Source of the DNA: Magnetominusculus dajiuhuensis
GTDB taxonomy: Bacteria > Nitrospirota > Thermodesulfovibrionia > Thermodesulfovibrionales > Magnetobacteriaceae
DNA: 64,000 bases
NCBI RefSeq assembly: GCF_046044395.1
Contig: NZ_JBJUSG010000002.1
Location: 6,970 to 70,969, forward strand
Reading direction: 5' to 3'
Below, in pieces: positions 45,118 to 54,432 of the stretch. Both the position numbers and the translations under genes were made by a program. A model generated the notes under the pieces. That model was not told the origin of the DNA. It saw only the letters and a list, made by a program, of their open reading frames with translations, and searched no databases. The first letter of the stretch is position 1, and each line of letters opens with the position of its first letter.

Positions 45118-46350
45118 ATGATAGAATTTGCTAAAGACTTACTGCGCCACTTAATGAAGGGTAACAAACTGTATTATGCGTGGCTTTCGGTTCTGGGATT
45201 GTTTATCGCCATGGGGGCAATCGCGTATTTTTGGCAAACCGACAAGGGTCTTATCGTTACGAACATGAGAGATCAGGTATCGTGGGGTTTTTATATCTCA
45301 AACTTTACGTTTTTTGTTGGCGTGGCCGCCGCCGCCGTGATGCTTGTGATACCGTCGTACATATATAATTTTAAACCGATAAAAGAAATCGTCCTCTTCG
45401 GAGAGATGATGGCGGTGATGGCGGTGGTAATGTGTATTCTGTTCGTTGTTGCAGACATGGGCAAGCCCATTTACGCATGGCACCTTATGCTGCACCCTAA
45501 CTTTCCCTCTTCTCTTTTGGTGTGGGACGTCATTGTGTTAAACGGTTACTTATTGATAAATCTATCGGCGGTGCTGTATGTCCTCTACAGGGCGGCGCAG
45601 GGGAAGGAGTATAAGATGTCTGTCATGTGGCCAATCGTGTTTATGTCCATACCCTGGGCGTTCAGTATTCACACAGTGACGGCGTTTTTGTACAATGGCC
45701 TTTCGGCGCGGCCATTTTGGAATGCGTCAATTGTTGCCCCCAGGTTTATAGCCTCTGCGCTGTGTTCCGGCCCGGCGCTTATGGTTCTGGTCTTTCAGAT
45801 AGCAAGGAAGGTCTCCGAGGTTGATGTGTCAAACGAGGCCATTCAAAAGATAGCCGAATTGATTGCGTACATGATGGGGTTGAATCTTTTCTTGTATGCG
45901 GCCGAGATATTTAAGGAGTTTTATTCGCAGAGCGTTCATATGGCCCCGATGGACTATCTGTTTTTCGGTTTGGAAAAGAGCGGGGTACACCACAATGTCC
46001 TTGTGCCGTTTACATGGGTTGCGCTGTGCTGTAATGTTACTGCCTTCATAATCTTCTTAATGCCCGGCATGAGGCATAGGTTTACTACGATGAATATAGC
46101 GTGTGTTTTGGTGCTGATAGGTGTGTATATAGAAAAAGGCATGGGATTGATTGTCCCCGGCTTTATCCCCGACACGCTGGGTGAGATATACGATTACCTG
46201 CCCTCGGCAACAGAACTGCTTGTGTCTGCCGGTATCTGGTCAGTAGGGGCGCTTATCTATACAATCCTGCTGAAAACGGCCATACCCATTTATAAGGGCG
46301 AACTGAGTCTGATTCCAAAGGGACAGAGGCGAAAAATCCCTGTCCATTGA
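45118..46350 (+). CDS. NrfD/PsrC-type quinone-interacting membrane protein (module 2)
   Basis: 410 residues, about ten membrane helices. Features typical of the family: GFYISNFTFFVGVAAAAVMLVIPSYIYN, DMGKPIYAWHLMLHPNFPSSLLVWDVIVLNGYL and a conserved helix near AFSIHTVTAFLYNGL. This sequence style is closest to the DsrP/HybB-like branch of NrfD proteins, unlike the module 1 protein, so the two modules may work with different partners. It ends the module; atpZ and atpI follow. Confidence 0.9.
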   Translation: MIEFAKDLLRHLMKGNKLYYAWLSVLGLFIAMGAIAYFWQTDKGLIVTNMRDQVSWGFYISNFTFFVGVAAAAVMLVIPSYIYNFKPIKEIVLFGEMMAVMAVVMCILFVVADMGKPIYAWHLMLHPNFPSSLLVWDVIVLNGYLLINLSAVLYVLYRAAQGKEYKMSVMWPIVFMSIPWAFSIHTVTAFLYNGLSARPFWNASIVAPRFIASALCSGPALMVLVFQIARKVSEVDVSNEAIQKIAELIAYMMGLNLFLYAAEIFKEFYSQSVHMAPMDYLFFGLEKSGVHHNVLVPFTWVALCCNVTAFIIFLMPGMRHRFTTMNIACVLVLIGVYIEKGMGLIVPGFIPDTLGEIYDYLPSATELLVSAGIWSVGALIYTILLKTAIPIYKGELSLIPKGQRRKIPVH

Positions 46351-46392
46351 GCCATTTGCAAAATACGGTGGCTCCTTGTGTCCTGGCCTCTC

Positions 46393-46420
46393 TGGATTCC
46401 CGCTTTCGCGGGAATGACAG
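46393..46420. repeat. Short hairpin repeat (GGATTCCCGC type), copy 2
   Basis: GGATTCCCGC-TTTC-GCGGGAATGACAG, the common bacterial hairpin repeat. It lies between the module 2 NrfD gene and atpZ and could stop or dampen transcription into atpZ-atpI. Confidence 0.8.
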
Positions 46421-46518
46421 GCGCAGGGGGGCGGTGTCTTTCTGTCATGCCGGTTGCTCAGTGTTGTTGCCGTTTCCCCCTATTTCAGTATTTTCCCCGT
46501 GCGCCCCGGAGGTGGTTA

Positions 46519-46743
46519 GTGGCTGAAAAACCCCCGGGTGGTTTTAAGCACCTGCTGTTTGCCAGCCAGGTTGGGATTAACATCGTTGTGGCGACATTTG
46601 TCGGGTTTTTTATAGGTAAGGGGCTTGACATGCTCTTTAAGACAGGGCCGTATCTTACCGTTACGTTTCTTATCTTGGGGATTATCTCTGGTTTTGTTGA
46701 ATTGTTCAGGACTACAAAGAAGGAATTGTCAAAAGATGATTAG
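46519..46743 (+). CDS. atpZ: AtpZ-like small membrane protein
   Basis: 74 residues with two membrane helices (GINIVVATFVGFFIGKGLDML and YLTVTFLILGIISGFVELF), matching the AtpZ / putative F0F1-ATPase subunit family found ahead of ATP synthase genes. The start is GTG, preceded by GGAGGTGG. A longer frame would translate the upstream hairpin repeat and is rejected. It overlaps the next gene by 8 bp. No other ATP synthase subunit follows. Confidence 0.75.
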   Translation: MAEKPPGGFKHLLFASQVGINIVVATFVGFFIGKGLDMLFKTGPYLTVTFLILGIISGFVELFRTTKKELSKDD

Positions 46744-47083
46744 AAATGTCACCATTGTAACACTGGTGGTCTTAGTGGCTGTTGTGCTTATTGCGCTTGT
46801 GGCAGGGTATGGAAATCTGTCGCGGAGTATATTATTGGGTGGGATTGTGGGACTATTGAACTTCGTGTTTCTTTCAAAGAGTATCACCAGCCTGCTCAAC
46901 ACGGATAATGTTGCCCCTGTTATGCTTATATTCAATATGGTAAGGCTGATAGTGGTGATGGGGGCATTGTTTGTGTTGATTTATCTGAAATTAGCGGAGA
47001 TAATCGGCCTGTCCATCGGCCTGACGGTCTCTTTTTTGGTTGTGATGGTGACTGGATATTCAGGCTCAGGGAAAAAGAGTTGA
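46736..47083 (+). CDS. atpI: ATP synthase protein I (AtpI-like)
   Basis: 115 residues with four membrane helices, of the ATP-synt_I family (NLSRSILLGGIVGLLNFVFLSKSI is the marker region). AtpI assists assembly of the c-ring and normally precedes atpB and atpE. Here the next gene is on the other strand, so the pair atpZ-atpI stands apart from any ATP synthase operon. The start at 46736 is embedded in the end of atpZ, showing coupling. Confidence 0.75.
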   Translation: MIRNVTIVTLVVLVAVVLIALVAGYGNLSRSILLGGIVGLLNFVFLSKSITSLLNTDNVAPVMLIFNMVRLIVVMGALFVLIYLKLAEIIGLSIGLTVSFLVVMVTGYSGSGKKS

Positions 47084-47094
47084 GACCCAAAATT

Positions 47095-47222
47095 GACAGC
47101 GCGGCAGCCTTTAGCCGGAGCGTGAAGCCGCCAACGAGCGGCAGGTGAAACTTGATTGACAAAACATGGCGAGATTTACGGGGTGAAGGGGGGGTTACCC
47201 CCCCTTCGTCTTTAATCCCCTT
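47095..47222. repeat. Dispersed intergenic repeat with G7/C7 hairpin, copy 2 (inverted)
   Basis: Inverted copy of the repeat at 9296-9416; 47171-47210 is the exact reverse complement of 9308-9347. It lies between convergent genes and may act as a two-way stop for transcription. Confidence 0.75.
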
Positions 47223-47236
47223 GCTATTATGAGCCA

Positions 47237-47872
47237 CTACTTATCAAACAGCTTATTTTCTATGGCATAGCGTACCAGTTCGGCGTTGTTTCTCAACTGG
47301 AGCTTCTCCATGATATTGCTTCGGTAGGTGTTGATGGTTCTTACGCTCAGTGTCAACAGCTCAGCTATCTCCTTTGGGGTCCTTCCGGCTACTATCATCT
47401 CCATTACGTGGAATTCCCTGTTTGTCAAATACTTATATAGGGGCTTGTCCGATTTTCTATCGAGTTCACAAGCGAGTTTCTCTGCCAGTGTGGCGGTTAT
47501 GTATTTCCCTCCCGCCGCGATTTTCTGTATGGCCTTCAATAGCTCATCCGGCAGGGCCTTTTTCGTCAAGTACCCTGAGGCTCCCAATTTCAACGATTGT
47601 ATGGCGTACTCCTCCTCCGTGTACATGCTTAGAATAAGCACAGGCAAGCCCGGATAGTCGTGCTTTATCTGCTCAAGTGTGAGAAGGCCGTTTTTGTCTG
47701 GCAGGGAAATATCAAGAATTACAACGTTAAATTGTGACGTTTTCAGATGCGACAGCGCCTCCTTTGACGTCTCGGCCTCAATGACCGTCTCAATGTCCGG
47801 CTGCCTGTGAAGTATCTTTATTATTCCCTCCCTTACTATGGGATGGTCGTCAACCAGCAATATCTTTATCAT
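47237..47872 (-). CDS. NarL/FixJ-family response regulator
   Basis: 211 residues. The receiver domain (1-120) has the acidic pocket VDDH and phosphoacceptor Asp54 in VVILDISLPDK; a LuxR-type helix-turn-helix is at about 145-205 (LTNREFHVMEMIVAGRTPKEIAELLTLSVRTINTYRSNI). It binds DNA when phosphorylated. The start overlaps the stop of the sensor kinase gene by 4 bp, so they are partners. Targets are unknown; the divergent 49.6-57.0 kb group and the redox modules are near enough to be candidates. Confidence 0.95.
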   Translation of the reverse strand: MIKILLVDDHPIVREGIIKILHRQPDIETVIEAETSKEALSHLKTSQFNVVILDISLPDKNGLLTLEQIKHDYPGLPVLILSMYTEEEYAIQSLKLGASGYLTKKALPDELLKAIQKIAAGGKYITATLAEKLACELDRKSDKPLYKYLTNREFHVMEMIVAGRTPKEIAELLTLSVRTINTYRSNIMEKLQLRNNAELVRYAIENKLFDK

Positions 47873-49344
47873 CTCTCAGAACTCATACCCGGAATATATA
47901 TTTTCACGGCAGTTCCCACTCCTGATTTCCCCTTAATCTCCATTTGCCATCCACTCATGGCCACACGCTCGCGCATCCCCAGAAGCCCCAGGGAATTATG
48001 ATCGAATATCTTAGGCCCTTCTATTCCTATACCATCGTCAACTATTTTTATCACAAGCACATCGCCTCTATTATACATGAAGGCGTTAACTTTATTCGCG
48101 TTTGCGTGGCGGCAGACGTTTGTTATGGCCTCCTGAAATATGCGAAAGAGTGTTGTGGCGGCCTCGGCGCCAAAACTGCCAAGTGCGAAGGTGGTCTTTG
48201 CATTGTACCTGACGTTACACTTAATCCCTGTACGCTGCTCGAATTTCCTTGCCTGCCACTCTATGGCCGCCAACAGGCCGAGTTGGTCTAAGATGCTCGG
48301 ACGCAGCTCTGTGGCAATGTTGTGCATACGGTCAATAATCGTGTCTATGGACTTCTCTATGTCGTGTATTTGAGATATTAAGACCGTCCTGCTGGCAGAG
48401 GCGTTTGATATGAGCAGCTCGTCTATGTCTATCTTTAGCGAGGTGAGGGACTGGCCTAATTCGTCGTGGAGTTCTCTGGCGATTCTTGTCCTTTCCTTCT
48501 CAATAAGGGATTGGAGGCGTGTGGCCAAAGACCGGAGCTGCCCCTTTGAGGTGATAAGCTCATCTTCGATTACCTTTCTGTGAGCCAGCGCCTCCTCCAG
48601 CCGGTAATTGGTCTCCCGCTGGAAGGTGGAAAGGATGCTGCCTATATTCAACGCTGAAATAGTTATAAAAATCCCCCGGATTAATCGCACGGGCATGTTT
48701 GTGACCGAGTGGAACCACTCGACATTCAGCACGTTTGACGGGAAGAAATCGCCCTTTGGGACGATTAACCCCCCAAGTATGCCATAGATAAGAAAGGACA
48801 TGGCCAATATCCAGAACTTGTACTTCATGTTAGAGGCATTTTTGAGTTTCTCATCCTCCCTGTAGTAATACATGATAAATCCCGTCCCTGTAAGCAGTGC
48901 CCCGGTTAGTCCAAGAAAATACCTCGACAGGATATTTGATGTAACCAAAAAATTGTCAGATTGAAATGAAATTGCCGCTATTGCCGCCACTATAGAGGCA
49001 ATGAACCAGATGTTGTAAGAAGATTTGCAGTCAAATACCTGTTTCCTTTTGTTGCAACACATCCTTAGCCCGAAGTCCATGAGAAAACAATAGGACACGA
49101 TGAGAAATATCCACCTCGTATAATCAAGCGCCTTTGTCCTGCCCTTAATGAGCGCCCACATGTCAAGCCACTCATTTATGCCGTGCAGTACGCCGAACAG
49201 GCCAAGGAGCCAGATAATCCTGCCGATTTTATAGATACTGTTTGGTTTGCACTGGGTCAGGATGCTGTAGCCCATGATAAAAAATGACAGGCCATAGACA
49301 AAATATATTACGTCTAAATCATGCTCAAAAAATATATGCGCCAT
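47869..49344 (-). CDS. Sensor histidine kinase, HisKA_3 type with seven-helix membrane sensor
   Basis: 491 residues. The N-terminal half (about 10-235) contains seven or eight membrane helices and no large periplasmic domain, so it may sense a membrane or quinone-linked signal. A coiled-coil linker precedes the NarX-like dimerisation segment RIARELHDELGQSL (His293), and the ATPase domain ends in SLGLLGMRERVAMSGWQMEIKGKSGVGT. It is coupled to the NarL-type regulator gene. The signal is not known. Confidence 0.92.
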   Translation of the reverse strand: MAHIFFEHDLDVIYFVYGLSFFIMGYSILTQCKPNSIYKIGRIIWLLGLFGVLHGINEWLDMWALIKGRTKALDYTRWIFLIVSYCFLMDFGLRMCCNKRKQVFDCKSSYNIWFIASIVAAIAAISFQSDNFLVTSNILSRYFLGLTGALLTGTGFIMYYYREDEKLKNASNMKYKFWILAMSFLIYGILGGLIVPKGDFFPSNVLNVEWFHSVTNMPVRLIRGIFITISALNIGSILSTFQRETNYRLEEALAHRKVIEDELITSKGQLRSLATRLQSLIEKERTRIARELHDELGQSLTSLKIDIDELLISNASASRTVLISQIHDIEKSIDTIIDRMHNIATELRPSILDQLGLLAAIEWQARKFEQRTGIKCNVRYNAKTTFALGSFGAEAATTLFRIFQEAITNVCRHANANKVNAFMYNRGDVLVIKIVDDGIGIEGPKIFDHNSLGLLGMRERVAMSGWQMEIKGKSGVGTAVKIYIPGMSSER

Positions 49345-49633
49345 TTCAATTAGGGCATTTTCTCCATAATGAGTCTATTGTAGCGAATATGCCAGCAAAT
49401 TGCCATAGGTAATTTACCTATAATAAATAAGCAATTCAACTGCTGATAATATGTATTTTTGCGTGTTGATATCAGGTTGTAATTACCAATATCATATAGG
49501 CATAGCTTACGGCAGGGGGTGGGACGTGTCAGTTGTAACGATAGATATGGCGCTTTCGGCAATATCAGGCATCGAAAACAGGGAAATCACCACAACCTAA
49601 GATATTTATGGGAAATACTGAAGGAGGTAAGGC

Positions 49634-50236
49634 TTGAAGAGGATAATAGTAATTGATGACCAATGGGCAATGGACTCCCCCCTGCTGCGATATGCGCTAA
49701 AGGCGTCAAAATCGGCTGACACCGAGATAATAGGCATCATGCCGGTGGCGGCCTCAGAGAGTACACAATTGAATAAGCAGCGGTTGGACTCTGCCGCGGA
49801 GCAGCTTGCCAGAGATGGGGTCAGGTTCAGTTCATACGTGGTGGGTACTGAACCGGAGGAATTTATAGGCAAGATGAAGGGTCTTATGCCGGCGAGCCTT
49901 GTGCTGGTGGGTGACAGTGTCTTTGATGGCCTCATAAGAAACGGGATAATCCTTAAAAAGGAGTTATCGGCTCCGGTGACGACCGCCCGCGCCCTGGATT
50001 CAACCCCTGAAAGGGCAAAAAAGGGCATAAACATGGGCGTGTTCATGGCCTATGCCATAGGGTCGTTGATAATGTACGGCGTATTGTTCCCTAAGATTGT
50101 AACACTTAACGAGAAGTTGTTTATGTCTATGACAGTCACGGGGGCTGCCGTCACATTGGCCGTGGTTGTTGTCCATGCCTGGGTATGGGGAAATACGGTG
50201 CATATCTTGCCAAAGCTGTTCAGACTTGAGAAATAA
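49634..50236 (+). CDS. USP-like domain fused to two membrane helices
   Basis: 200 residues. Residues 1-125 resemble a degenerate universal stress protein fold (RIIVIDDQWAMDSPLLRYALKAS and PASLVLVGDSVFDGLIRNGI). Two membrane helices follow (about 135-155 and 162-185). The start is TTG, 6 bp after GGAGG; no ATG fits. It heads a same-strand group with the TauE/SafE gene 39 bp downstream. USP domains bind ATP or respond to phosphorylation, but the GX2GX9G(S/T) nucleotide motif is not evident here. Function unknown. Confidence 0.65.
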   Translation: MKRIIVIDDQWAMDSPLLRYALKASKSADTEIIGIMPVAASESTQLNKQRLDSAAEQLARDGVRFSSYVVGTEPEEFIGKMKGLMPASLVLVGDSVFDGLIRNGIILKKELSAPVTTARALDSTPERAKKGINMGVFMAYAIGSLIMYGVLFPKIVTLNEKLFMSMTVTGAAVTLAVVVVHAWVWGNTVHILPKLFRLEK

Positions 50237-50275
50237 GGTACAGGCGTTATAAATTCGGTTAGGAGGGATTATAAA

Positions 50276-51364
50276 ATGGTAGATCCACATGTTGTAGAAA
50301 GCGCTGGCATCATGACACAGATTTTTGACGCGCATCCATGGTACATGCTGGGCCTGGTGGTGCTTGGTTTCATTGGAGGTACAATCTCAGGGTTCATAGG
50401 CTCCGGGGGGGCTTTTTTAATGACTCCGGGTATGATGAACCTGGGCATCCCTGGTGTTATTGCGGTCTCAAGCAATATTGCCCATAAGTTTGGAAAGGCG
50501 ATGATGGGCTCAAAAAAGCACAGCGAACTAGGCAACGTAGATAAAAAACTAGGTTTTTTTTTACTCATTACGGCCGCCGCCGGAATAAGTCTCGCGGTCT
50601 TTGTAAACAAGTATTTCTTCGATAAGATGGGGAAAGACGGCTCAGACCTCTATGTGAGCACTTTTTTTGTTGTCGTGCTCAGTATAATCGGCTCATTCAT
50701 GCTGAAAGACGCACTGAGGTCAAAGAGAGAGCCTGGAACCGGACCCTCTGACACGCTACTAAAAATGTCCAGAAAGTTTCAGCTCAAGCCTATGATACAT
50801 TTTAAGACTGCAAAGGTTGACATCTCCCTTGCCGCCCTCCTTGTAGTGGGATTGGCCACCGGCTATATGGCGGGGACAATTGGCGTGGGAGGGTTTATCG
50901 GCGTACCGGCGATGATTTACCTGTTCGGGGTTCCAACGGCGATAGCCGCCGGCACGGAGCTTTTTCTGGCCGTGTTCACAGGGGGATGGGGTACGTTCAA
51001 CTATGCCCTTCATGGTTATGTTGATTTACGGTTGGTACTGTTACTTTATGTTGGCTCTTTGCCGGGGATATATTTCGGCGTGGTAGGGACTAAGGTGGTA
51101 AAAGAGCTATATATCAGGATGGTGACGGCGGTGCTGATTCTCTTATGTGTTATATCAAGATTATTTGCGATACCCGTCAACTGCAAAAACTTACATCTTA
51201 TAGACATGAGTAAGGACACGATTGCAATGCTTGAGATGGGCAGTAAGATATTTCTCTTTGGGAGCGGGCTTGTTGCCACGTTTTTAATCCTCTTCTGGAC
51301 GTTTCGGGCAAAGGCCAGAGAGAGAAATCCAATCGAAGTCAGTTATTCCACGAGCGTGGAATAA
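50276..51364 (+). CDS. TauE/SafE-family anion exporter
   Basis: 362 residues, about eight membrane helices in two halves, each with the family's glycine-rich signature: GGTISGFIGSGGAFLMTPGM and ATGYMAGTIGVGGFIGVPAM. Members export sulfite, sulfoacetate or related anions, though many are uncharacterised. A long cytoplasmic loop with RSKREPGTGPSD separates the halves. Shine-Dalgarno AGGAGGGA. Next to the USP-like gene and upstream of a receiver protein and the PEP-synthase-like pair, so it may be regulated with them. Substrate unknown. Confidence 0.88.
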   Translation: MVDPHVVESAGIMTQIFDAHPWYMLGLVVLGFIGGTISGFIGSGGAFLMTPGMMNLGIPGVIAVSSNIAHKFGKAMMGSKKHSELGNVDKKLGFFLLITAAAGISLAVFVNKYFFDKMGKDGSDLYVSTFFVVVLSIIGSFMLKDALRSKREPGTGPSDTLLKMSRKFQLKPMIHFKTAKVDISLAALLVVGLATGYMAGTIGVGGFIGVPAMIYLFGVPTAIAAGTELFLAVFTGGWGTFNYALHGYVDLRLVLLLYVGSLPGIYFGVVGTKVVKELYIRMVTAVLILLCVISRLFAIPVNCKNLHLIDMSKDTIAMLEMGSKIFLFGSGLVATFLILFWTFRAKARERNPIEVSYSTSVE

Positions 51365-51398
51365 GTGGAGTTATCTGGCCACTAAAGGAGAGCGCTGA

Positions 51399-51812
51399 GT
51401 GATAGAAAATAAGTGCCGTCTGATGGTCGTTGACGACGAGGTAATTGTGTGCAAGCGCCTGAAGCAGATTATGGAAAAGGCCGGTTATGAGGTAGCGGTC
51501 TTTGGCGAGGGGGCGCTCGCCGTAGAGGAGATGGACAGAAAGGCCTATGATATTATCGTAACCGACATGAGAATGGATGGCGTGGATGGGATTAGAGTGC
51601 TTGAGTCAGCGAGGGAAAAGAATCCCGGGGCGAAGGTGATTATCCTTACAGGGTTTGCCGAGACTGAAATGGTCAGAGAGGCCTTTAGAAAAGGGGTCTT
51701 TGACGTCATCTCCAAGCCCGTGGAGATTGACAGTATCAAACAGGTGATTGGCAGGGCTGAAAGGGATATCAGGGCCGAAAGGCAACGCCACGAGACACTT
51801 GCCCTGGTGTGA
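51399..51812 (+). CDS. Stand-alone response regulator receiver protein
   Basis: 137 residues, a single receiver domain with no output domain. VVDDE supplies the acidic pocket, Asp56 in DIIVTDMRMDG the phosphoacceptor, and TGFAETEMVREAF / VFDVISKPVEID the switch residues. The start is GTG with AAAGGAG before it. It lies 49 bp upstream of the first PEP-synthase-like gene; by position it should control that pair or carry phosphate to or from it. The cognate kinase may be the one at 47869-49344, which is speculation. Confidence 0.9.
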   Translation: MIENKCRLMVVDDEVIVCKRLKQIMEKAGYEVAVFGEGALAVEEMDRKAYDIIVTDMRMDGVDGIRVLESAREKNPGAKVIILTGFAETEMVREAFRKGVFDVISKPVEIDSIKQVIGRAERDIRAERQRHETLALV

Positions 51813-51861
51813 TAATGACGTGATGATAACGTGATAGAAATGAGATGACAAAGGTGATAAA

Positions 51862-54432
51862 ATGACAAACGTTATGCAAAAACTCTTAGGTGCCTTTTCT
51901 AGGAAAGACCACGGACAGGACGCAAAGTTGTCTGACGCCAGGCTGTCTCTGCGGGTCGTATATAACCGCTTTCGACAGATGTTAAACTGCAACAACCATG
52001 CCCTTGAGATCATGGCCGACATGGGGGATAAACTTGGTGGGAATTATATCTTCGATATCAACTATATAAAGAAATCCTACTCCGAGTTTTCAGATACCCT
52101 GTTTCAGTCCCTCTACAACTTAAACGCCCTTTCTCAGAATAAATATTTATACCTTCACAGGGTTTTTGAGAGGATAAACACCCAGGTTGACAGGATACTC
52201 CAGGACCAGCAGCCTCTGGATTTAAAAGAGACAGTGATGTTCTATAAAAATATCACGTGGGAAATGGCGGACGAGGTAGGTGGAAAAAACGCGGCCCTTG
52301 CCGAGGCTGGCAACTATCTTAACCTCAACATACCCGATGGATTTGCCATAACCGCGGGGGCGTTCAGGGAATTTATCGCATATAACCACATAGATGAGCA
52401 GATTGAATCTCTGAGAAAAAAATATACCCGCAACGGCGATGGCATAGATGACAGTTTTTTCCCGGAGGTTCAGCAGGTAATCAGAAACGGCAGGCTCCCT
52501 AAGCACATGGAAGCGGCACTTGAGAGGTCACTTGCGACAATGAACGGTGGTAACGGCAAGCCCTGCTTTGTGGCCGTAAGGAGCAGCGCACAGAGGGAGG
52601 ACACTGAGACGTCCTTTGCCGGGCAGTTCGAAACGGTGCTGAACGTGCCAGCCGAAATAACAAGTCTTACCGCGGCGTACAAAAAGGTTGTGGCAAGCCT
52701 GTATTGCCCTGAGGCGATGGCATATCTGAAACACGCAGGGGCGGAGGATGTCTCCCCGATGGCCATGAGCGTTGGATGTGTCAAGATGGTGGATTCCCGC
52801 GTAAGCGGCGTAATGTATTCGATTGACCCAAACGACATTGACAAGGATATTGTCATCATAAGCGCGAACTGGGGGCTTGGCACGACGGTGGCAGAGGGCA
52901 GTGTTGACGCGGATGTTTATATCGTCGGCAAGAATGAGCCATTTAATATTATAGAGAGAAAGATAGGTAAAAAAGCGGTGATGGATGTATGCGACCCCGG
53001 CGGAGGGATAAAAAACGTACCCGTAACCGAAGATGACAGAAAGCGGCAATGTCTCAGTGACGCACAAATAAGAGACCTCGCCCGCCACGCCACCGTCATA
53101 GAGCATTACTTTAAAAAGCCCCAGGATATAGAATGGGCTGTCAACGATAAGGGGGAGCCGTCGTTTTTGCAGTGCAGGCCGCTTAATATCTCCGCCGGGC
53201 AGGACAACCCATCAAAGGACATTCTCTGCTCCTGTCTGCAAAAATATAAGGTTATCATGGAGCGGCAGGGTATAATCGCGTGCCGTGGTATTGGGGCGGG
53301 CAAGGTCTTTGTTTTGCGGCGCATGGAAGACCTGAAGGATTTCAAATGCGGCTCGGTGCTTGTTGCAAAACACGACTCTTCGCAGTTCATAAAAATTATG
53401 CCCAAGGCCGCCGCAATAATCACAGAGATAGGGACGCCTACCAGCCATATGGCAAACATTGCGCGCGAGTTTCGTGTGCCAACCATAGTGAACGCGGCTA
53501 TGGCCGCCGGTGTGCTGCAAGATGGTGAGGAGGTTACCGTTGATGCCGATGACAACAAGGTATATGCGGGGACTGTAAGGGAACTTCTCCGGTATAACAT
53601 TACAGAGGATATTAACCTGGCTGAGGAGAAGGAATTCAGGATTCTGAAGAAAATACTGAGATATATGACCCCTCTGAACCTCACAGACCGCGCCCATTTT
53701 ACTGCCGGGGCTTGCCAGACTTTTCACGACATACTAAGATTTATACATGAAAAGGGAGTGGAAGAGCTGACCACCAATACAAGCCGTTACAAGGAAATCC
53801 TGAGCGACAACGCCGCCGTGAGGCTTGACGCGCCAACTCCGGTAGATATATGTGTAGTGGACATCGGCGGGGGGCTGTATGGGAGCAACGGCAAGGCCGC
53901 GCCGGAGCATATTACTTCTGTTCCATTTAAGGCGATAGTAGAGGGGATGGGCCTGCCTGGCATATGGCGGCACCGTGAGGACTCTATTGCTATGCCGGTG
54001 GCGCCGGTAAAGCGCAAAACGCCTGCTTTGTGTTATGATGGCGATAACGTGGCGGTGGTGTCACAGGAATATGTTAATCTTACATTGAGATTAGGGAATT
54101 ATTTTATGATGCTTGATTGTTACTGCGGTGAAAATATAAAGGACAACCATGTCTATTTCAGATTTGCCGCCGAAACTCCGTCCAATTCAGATACTTCACG
54201 CCTTATAGGGGCGATACTAATGGAATTAGACATGAGAGTTAATACAAAGGGCGGTGTAGTCATCGCCCGTGCCGATAACATTACGAGATTGGAGATGGAA
54301 ACACTCCTGAACCATTTGGGAAGACTGGCCGCCCACACGCGGCAGTTCAACGCCATGCAGTGTAATGACCAGACAATAAGGCACTACGCCACAAACTTCC
54401 TCGGTGGAAATTACGATTATAGCGAAGCATGA
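51862..54432 (+). CDS. PEP-synthase-like protein, barrel replaced by unknown C-terminal domain (first paralog)
   Basis: 856 residues. An all-helical N-terminal region (about 25-115) precedes a complete PPDK/PEP-synthase ATP-grasp domain (about 125-445): GGKNAALAEAG, VRSSAQREDTETSFAGQFET, VSGVMYSIDP and QDIEWAVNDKGEPSFLQCRP. The swivel domain keeps the phosphohistidine motif PTSHMANIAREF (His529). The usual PEP/pyruvate-binding barrel is absent; instead about 265 residues of unrecognised sequence follow, with CQTFHDILRFIHE, ITSVPFKAIVEGM and DCYCGENIKDNHVYFRF. It should make a phosphohistidine from ATP, with unknown acceptor. Its stop overlaps the start of its paralog (ATGA). Confidence 0.85.
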   Translation: MTNVMQKLLGAFSRKDHGQDAKLSDARLSLRVVYNRFRQMLNCNNHALEIMADMGDKLGGNYIFDINYIKKSYSEFSDTLFQSLYNLNALSQNKYLYLHRVFERINTQVDRILQDQQPLDLKETVMFYKNITWEMADEVGGKNAALAEAGNYLNLNIPDGFAITAGAFREFIAYNHIDEQIESLRKKYTRNGDGIDDSFFPEVQQVIRNGRLPKHMEAALERSLATMNGGNGKPCFVAVRSSAQREDTETSFAGQFETVLNVPAEITSLTAAYKKVVASLYCPEAMAYLKHAGAEDVSPMAMSVGCVKMVDSRVSGVMYSIDPNDIDKDIVIISANWGLGTTVAEGSVDADVYIVGKNEPFNIIERKIGKKAVMDVCDPGGGIKNVPVTEDDRKRQCLSDAQIRDLARHATVIEHYFKKPQDIEWAVNDKGEPSFLQCRPLNISAGQDNPSKDILCSCLQKYKVIMERQGIIACRGIGAGKVFVLRRMEDLKDFKCGSVLVAKHDSSQFIKIMPKAAAIITEIGTPTSHMANIAREFRVPTIVNAAMAAGVLQDGEEVTVDADDNKVYAGTVRELLRYNITEDINLAEEKEFRILKKILRYMTPLNLTDRAHFTAGACQTFHDILRFIHEKGVEELTTNTSRYKEILSDNAAVRLDAPTPVDICVVDIGGGLYGSNGKAAPEHITSVPFKAIVEGMGLPGIWRHREDSIAMPVAPVKRKTPALCYDGDNVAVVSQEYVNLTLRLGNYFMMLDCYCGENIKDNHVYFRFAAETPSNSDTSRLIGAILMELDMRVNTKGGVVIARADNITRLEMETLLNHLGRLAAHTRQFNAMQCNDQTIRHYATNFLGGNYDYSEA

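Noticed and set aside
46378..46518. N-terminal extension of atpZ
   Set aside because: It would translate the GGATTCCCGC hairpin repeat; the GTG at 46519 has a proper Shine-Dalgarno and matches the family length.
49400..49424. Promoter TTGCCA ... TATAAT ahead of the USP-like gene
   Set aside because: The spacer is only 13 bp, too short for a sigma-70 promoter.
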